Shown: piece by piece, positions 6,026-8,274 of the stretch | How the letters are laid out: every line of letters starts with the position of its first letter | Position numbering within the stretch: position 1 is the stretch's first letter | NCBI GenBank assembly: GCA_910577065.1 | Contig: CAJTLD010000114.1 | Span: forward strand, 1 to 8,274 | Origin: an uncultured Lachnospiraceae bacterium | Lineage (GTDB): Bacteria; Bacillota; Clostridia; Lachnospirales; Lachnospiraceae | Direction: 5' to 3' | DNA: 8,274 bases | Notes under the pieces: model-generated | What the model was told of the DNA's origin: nothing | The model's database searches: none | What the model saw: only the letters and a program-made list of their open reading frames with translations | Translations under genes and position numbers: made by a program

Positions 6026-7204
6026 ATGCAGTACAGAAAAGACCGCAGAGGAAACGACCTGTCCGTATTGGGCTACGGCTGTATGCGTTTTACCAGGAAA
6101 GGCACAGGAATTGATCTGGAAAAAGCGGAGCGGGAACTGATGCACGCGATCCGTCTGGGCGTCAATTATCTCGACACCGCTTACATCTATCCGGGCAGCG
6201 AAGCGGCCGTCGGGGAAATCCTGCAGAAAAACGGCTGCCGGGACAAGGTATATCTTGCGACAAAGCTGCCGCATTATCTGATCAAATCCATGGAAGGCAT
6301 TGAAAAAACGTTTCAGGAAGAACTGCGCCGCCTGAAAACGGATCACATTGACTATTATCTGATGCATATGCTGACCGATACGCTGACCTGGGAAAAGCTA
6401 AAGAACATGGGGATTGAGGATTGGATTTCCGAAAAAATAAAAAGCGGGGCAATCCGTAATATCGGGTTTTCCTATCACGGGCACACCGGGATGTTCTGCC
6501 GCCTGATTGACGCATACGACTGGGATTTTTGTCAGATCCAGTACAATTATATGGACGAGCACAGCCAGGCGGGAAGAGAAGGCCTGTTATACGCCGCCGC
6601 AAAAGGCATTCCGGTCATTATTATGGAGCCGCTGCGCGGCGGACGGTTGGTCGATCTGCTTCCCAAAAGCGCGAAACGCCTGTTTGAACAGGACGGGGAG
6701 CGCCGGACGGCGGCGGAACTGGCATTCCGCTGGCTGTATAACCAGCCGGAAGTCACCTGCGTGCTTTCCGGCATGAATTCCTTGGAGATGATTACGGAAA
6801 ACGTAAAAACGGCGGAGAAAGCCTTTGCGGGACATTTTTCCAAAGAGGACGAGGCGCTGATAGAACAGGTCAAAGCGGAAATCCACAAGAACGTAAAGGT
6901 GGGCTGCACGGGCTGCGGTTACTGTATGCCCTGTCCGGCAGGCGTGGATATCCCGGTTACGTTCCGCTGCTATAATGAGATGTATTCGGAATCCAAAAGC
7001 GGCGCAAGGAAGGAGTACCTGCAGTGCACCGCGTTCCGCAAAAACCAAAGCAGCGCTTCCCGGTGCATTGCGTGCGGGAAATGCGAACAGCGCTGCCCGC
7101 AGCAGATTGCCATCCGGGAGGAATTAAAAAAGGCGGTGAAGGAACTGGAAACACTGCCTTATAAAACGGCAAAAAAAGCAATTGCGCTGTTTAAATTGTG
7201 GTAA
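6026..7204 (+). CDS. Aldo/keto reductase with C-terminal 4Fe-4S ferredoxin-like domain
   Basis: This 392-residue protein is a TIM-barrel aldo/keto reductase (about 1-280) fused to a ferredoxin-like tail. The catalytic tetrad is visible: D50 and Y55 (LDTAYIY), K80 (ATKLP) and H114 (YLMHM). The tail has two cysteine groups: C294, C297, C300 and C303 (ending CP), then C347, C350, C353 and C357 (CX2CX2CX3CP). This is enough for two clusters, though the first group has one residue less than the usual last spacing. This architecture is common in anaerobic Firmicutes, and the natural substrate is generally unknown. It probably reduces a carbonyl or related compound with NAD(P)H, with the clusters passing electrons or serving structure. 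ATG 6026 follows GGGGAGG (6012-6018) with 7-base spacing. It is the last gene of the operon, 35 bases after nadE, and is followed by a hairpin terminator. The pairing with an NAD-making enzyme is suggestive but not proof of a shared pathway. Confidence 0.93.
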   Translation: MQYRKDRRGNDLSVLGYGCMRFTRKGTGIDLEKAERELMHAIRLGVNYLDTAYIYPGSEAAVGEILQKNGCRDKVYLATKLPHYLIKSMEGIEKTFQEELRRLKTDHIDYYLMHMLTDTLTWEKLKNMGIEDWISEKIKSGAIRNIGFSYHGHTGMFCRLIDAYDWDFCQIQYNYMDEHSQAGREGLLYAAAKGIPVIIMEPLRGGRLVDLLPKSAKRLFEQDGERRTAAELAFRWLYNQPEVTCVLSGMNSLEMITENVKTAEKAFAGHFSKEDEALIEQVKAEIHKNVKVGCTGCGYCMPCPAGVDIPVTFRCYNEMYSESKSGARKEYLQCTAFRKNQSSASRCIACGKCEQRCPQQIAIREELKKAVKELETLPYKTAKKAIALFKLW

Positions 7205-7218
7205 CAAAACGATAAATA

Positions 7219-7253
7219 AAAAGCTGCTGCCTGAAGAACAGACAGCAGCTTTT
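7219..7253. terminator. Bidirectional terminator hairpin between the reductase and PAP2 genes
   Basis: AAAAGCTGCTG (7219-7229) pairs perfectly with CAGCAGCTTTT (7243-7253), with a 13-base loop that can form a further CTG/CAG pairing. On the plus strand the T4 at the stem's end is the only U run. On the minus strand the hairpin is followed by the complement of AAACGATAAAT-type sequence, a longer U-rich tail. It suits the convergent pair, perhaps more strongly for the minus-strand gene ending at 7292. Confidence 0.8.
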
Positions 7254-7291
7254 GGATTGGGAGGATATTTCAATCAAATTATGTTATTTTC

Positions 7292-8002
7292 TCAGATGCG
7301 CCAGGCCTGTTCTTCCAGAGAAGGCTCTGTTTTGCCGGCATTCAGGATATCCCGCGTGTAAACCACGGTATACATAAAGGCTGAAAATACAATTCCGGTA
7401 ATGACGTCAAATACGGAATGTTGCTTTAAAAACATGGTTGACAGTACAATACTTATCATAAGAATTGCCGAACCATAGCGTATGAACTTTTTCTTTTTGA
7501 AATCCTGGCAGCGCCAGATTGCTATATTGACGCCGATGGAATTGTATACGTGGATGCTTGGGAATAAATTGGTCGGCGTATCGGCCAGGTAAAGCCCTTT
7601 TACCAAGTCTACAAATATATTGTCCCGTTCAAATACGGAGGGACGCAGATAATGGCCATTTGGATAAACGGTGGAAATTACTAAAAATACCGTCATCCCA
7701 ACAAATAAAAACGCGCAGAGTTTATAAAACGCATATTTGTTCTTCAGTAAAAAATAAAGTACTGCTGCCGCGACATATGCAAACCATAATAAATACGGGA
7801 CGATAAAATATTCGATAAAGGGGATTTTATCGTCAATCGGCATGTGTATCACATGAAAATGTTTTGTTACGGTTTTCTCCAGATAAGTAAACCATGGTAG
7901 ATATAATAACAGATACAGCAGCAAAAGGCTGTGCTTATATTTTTGACAAAATGCGTAGGTTTTCTGCTGGAATGTCATTTGTTTGCGTTCTGAAAACTTC
8001 AC
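7292..8002 (-). CDS. PAP2-superfamily membrane phosphatase/phosphotransferase-like protein
   Basis: A 236-residue integral membrane protein with about six hydrophobic segments (near 25-41, 65-86, 92-111, 150-163, 176-192 and 198-215). Three motifs of the PAP2 superfamily are recognisable in order. The first is YLRP (R120, P121). The second is PSIH (148-151), in place of the common PSGH. The last is S188-X6-H195-X3-D199 (STMFLKQHSVFD), where the arginine usual after the serine is replaced by Thr. This variant resembles the IPC-synthase/Aur1-like PAP2 branch more than classical phosphatidate phosphatases. The histidines would form and resolve a phosphohistidine while acting on a lipid phosphate or phospholipid headgroup at the membrane. 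The start is GTG at 8002, preceded by AGGTGAT, which matches the 16S tail. The ATG at 7978 has no ribosome site. The region is visibly more AT-rich than the operon before it. Substrate is unknown. Confidence 0.85.
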   Translation of the reverse strand: MKFSERKQMTFQQKTYAFCQKYKHSLLLLYLLLYLPWFTYLEKTVTKHFHVIHMPIDDKIPFIEYFIVPYLLWFAYVAAAVLYFLLKNKYAFYKLCAFLFVGMTVFLVISTVYPNGHYLRPSVFERDNIFVDLVKGLYLADTPTNLFPSIHVYNSIGVNIAIWRCQDFKKKKFIRYGSAILMISIVLSTMFLKQHSVFDVITGIVFSAFMYTVVYTRDILNAGKTEPSLEEQAWRI

Positions 8003-8007
8003 AATAT

Positions 8008-8014
8008 CACCTTT
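8008..8014 (-). promoter_or_regulatory. Ribosome site supporting a GTG start for the PAP2 gene
   Basis: The minus strand reads AAAGGTGATATT directly before the GTG at 8002-8000. AGGTGAT is complementary to the 3' end of 16S rRNA, and AGG lies 9 bases from the start codon counting the rest of that match. The alternative ATG at 7978-7976 has no purine-rich site before it. Confidence 0.6.
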
Positions 8015-8053
8015 TATCCTTGCTTTATTTCATTATTATGCTCATTGAATTGC

Positions 8054-8082
8054 ATTATAGCACAGGAGTTTTTGGCCTACAA
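8054..8082 (-). promoter_or_regulatory. Sigma-A-like promoter for the PAP2 gene
   Basis: On the minus strand, TTGTAG (8082-8077) and a perfect TATAAT (8059-8054) are separated by 17 bases. Transcription would start near 8047, about 45 bases before the GTG at 8002. The pair of hexamers and the spacing are identical to those of the operon promoter at 2344-2372. Confidence 0.7.
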
Positions 8083-8274
8083 TCCTCTTTTTCCCAAATT
8101 AATAAAATTTAGTAATTTCTTAAGATTTGGGCATATGCACCTGAACAGAAATTGTGCAAAAATGATGGAATTGCAGTAAAATCAAGGGGTTGTGAAAAAA
8201 TGGAAGGGATGCAAAAGGCTGCTTAAATTTTTATTCGTGACACATTCGTGACGTATTAGCGACAAACTGGGTGA
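8083..8274. other. Non-coding 3' flank of the window
   Basis: AT-rich sequence without a credible gene on either strand. The only plus-strand ATG with any context (8200) opens an 8-codon frame ending at 8226. There is a weak TAAAAT at 8177-8182 without a well-spaced -35. The stretch ends in the 11-base repeats at 8233-8265. It is probably the upstream region of a gene beyond the window. Confidence 0.5.
8233..8265 (+). repeat. Three tandem 11-base near-repeats, possible regulator binding site
   Basis: ATTCGTGACAC (8233-8243), ATTCGTGACGT (8244-8254) and ATTAGCGACAA (8255-8265) follow each other without a gap. The first two agree at 9 of 11 positions. The third keeps ATT and GAC in the same places. 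An 11-base period is about one helical turn and is typical of sites for OmpR/PhoB-type response regulators. The window ends 9 bases later, so the target gene cannot be seen. Confidence 0.5.

Noticed and set aside
5825..6367. 180-codon minus-strand frame across the nadE/reductase junction
   Set aside because: It is antisense to two real genes and has no motif or start signal; a by-product of codon composition.
8152..8182. Plus-strand promoter TTGTGC with TAAAAT
   Set aside because: The spacing is 19 bases and the -35 is weak; no gene start is visible downstream in the window.
8233..8265. Start of a CRISPR array
   Set aside because: The units are 11 bases, contiguous and without spacers, which does not fit CRISPR repeats.

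Overview
The window looks like chromosomal DNA from an anaerobic Firmicute, most likely a Clostridia/Lachnospiraceae-type bacterium. The reasons are strong AGGAGG-type ribosome sites, use of TTG and GTG starts, a DUF1002 secreted protein, a zinc-type Hsp33, a two-domain NAD synthetase and an aldo/keto reductase with a ferredoxin-like tail. This taxonomic call is inference from gene content, not from a marker gene. No phage, transposon, CRISPR or RNA gene was seen.

Layout: (1) Positions 1-1082 hold the 3' part of a plus-strand gene for a DUF1002 protein preceded by a Pro/Glu/Gly-rich linker; its start lies outside the window. (2) A strong hairpin at 1095-1144 ends it and also serves a convergent minus-strand gene (2204 down to 1179) for an unrecognised membrane protein with two hydrophobic segments. 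(3) The 225-base divergent region 2205-2429 carries two opposed sigma-A-like promoters. (4) The rightward promoter drives a tight four-gene operon: class I SAM methyltransferase, hslO (Hsp33), nadE (glutamine-dependent NAD synthetase) and a 4Fe-4S aldo/keto reductase (2430-7204). (5) A hairpin at 7219-7253 separates this operon from a convergent PAP2-superfamily membrane protein (8002 down to 7292), which has its own good promoter. (6) The last ~190 bases are non-coding and end in three 11-base near-repeats that may be a regulator site for a gene beyond the window.

How the operon fits together: Hsp33 is a redox-switched chaperone, NadE makes NAD+, and the reductase uses NAD(P)H and probably Fe-S clusters, so three of the four genes touch redox balance. 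The methyltransferase substrate is unknown. Adjacent genes are coupled: nadE starts on a TTG overlapping the hslO stop by four bases, and the methyltransferase frame runs into hslO.

The most notable anomaly is at the methyltransferase/hslO junction. The methyltransferase frame has no stop where its conserved domain ends and continues 362 bases inside hslO. A correctly phased A-AAA-AAC slippery heptamer sits exactly at the end of the conserved domain, and a -1 shift there would end the protein at 3214. This could be programmed frameshifting, a natural indel in an A7 run, or a sequence error. I did not find a clear new multi-gene system.
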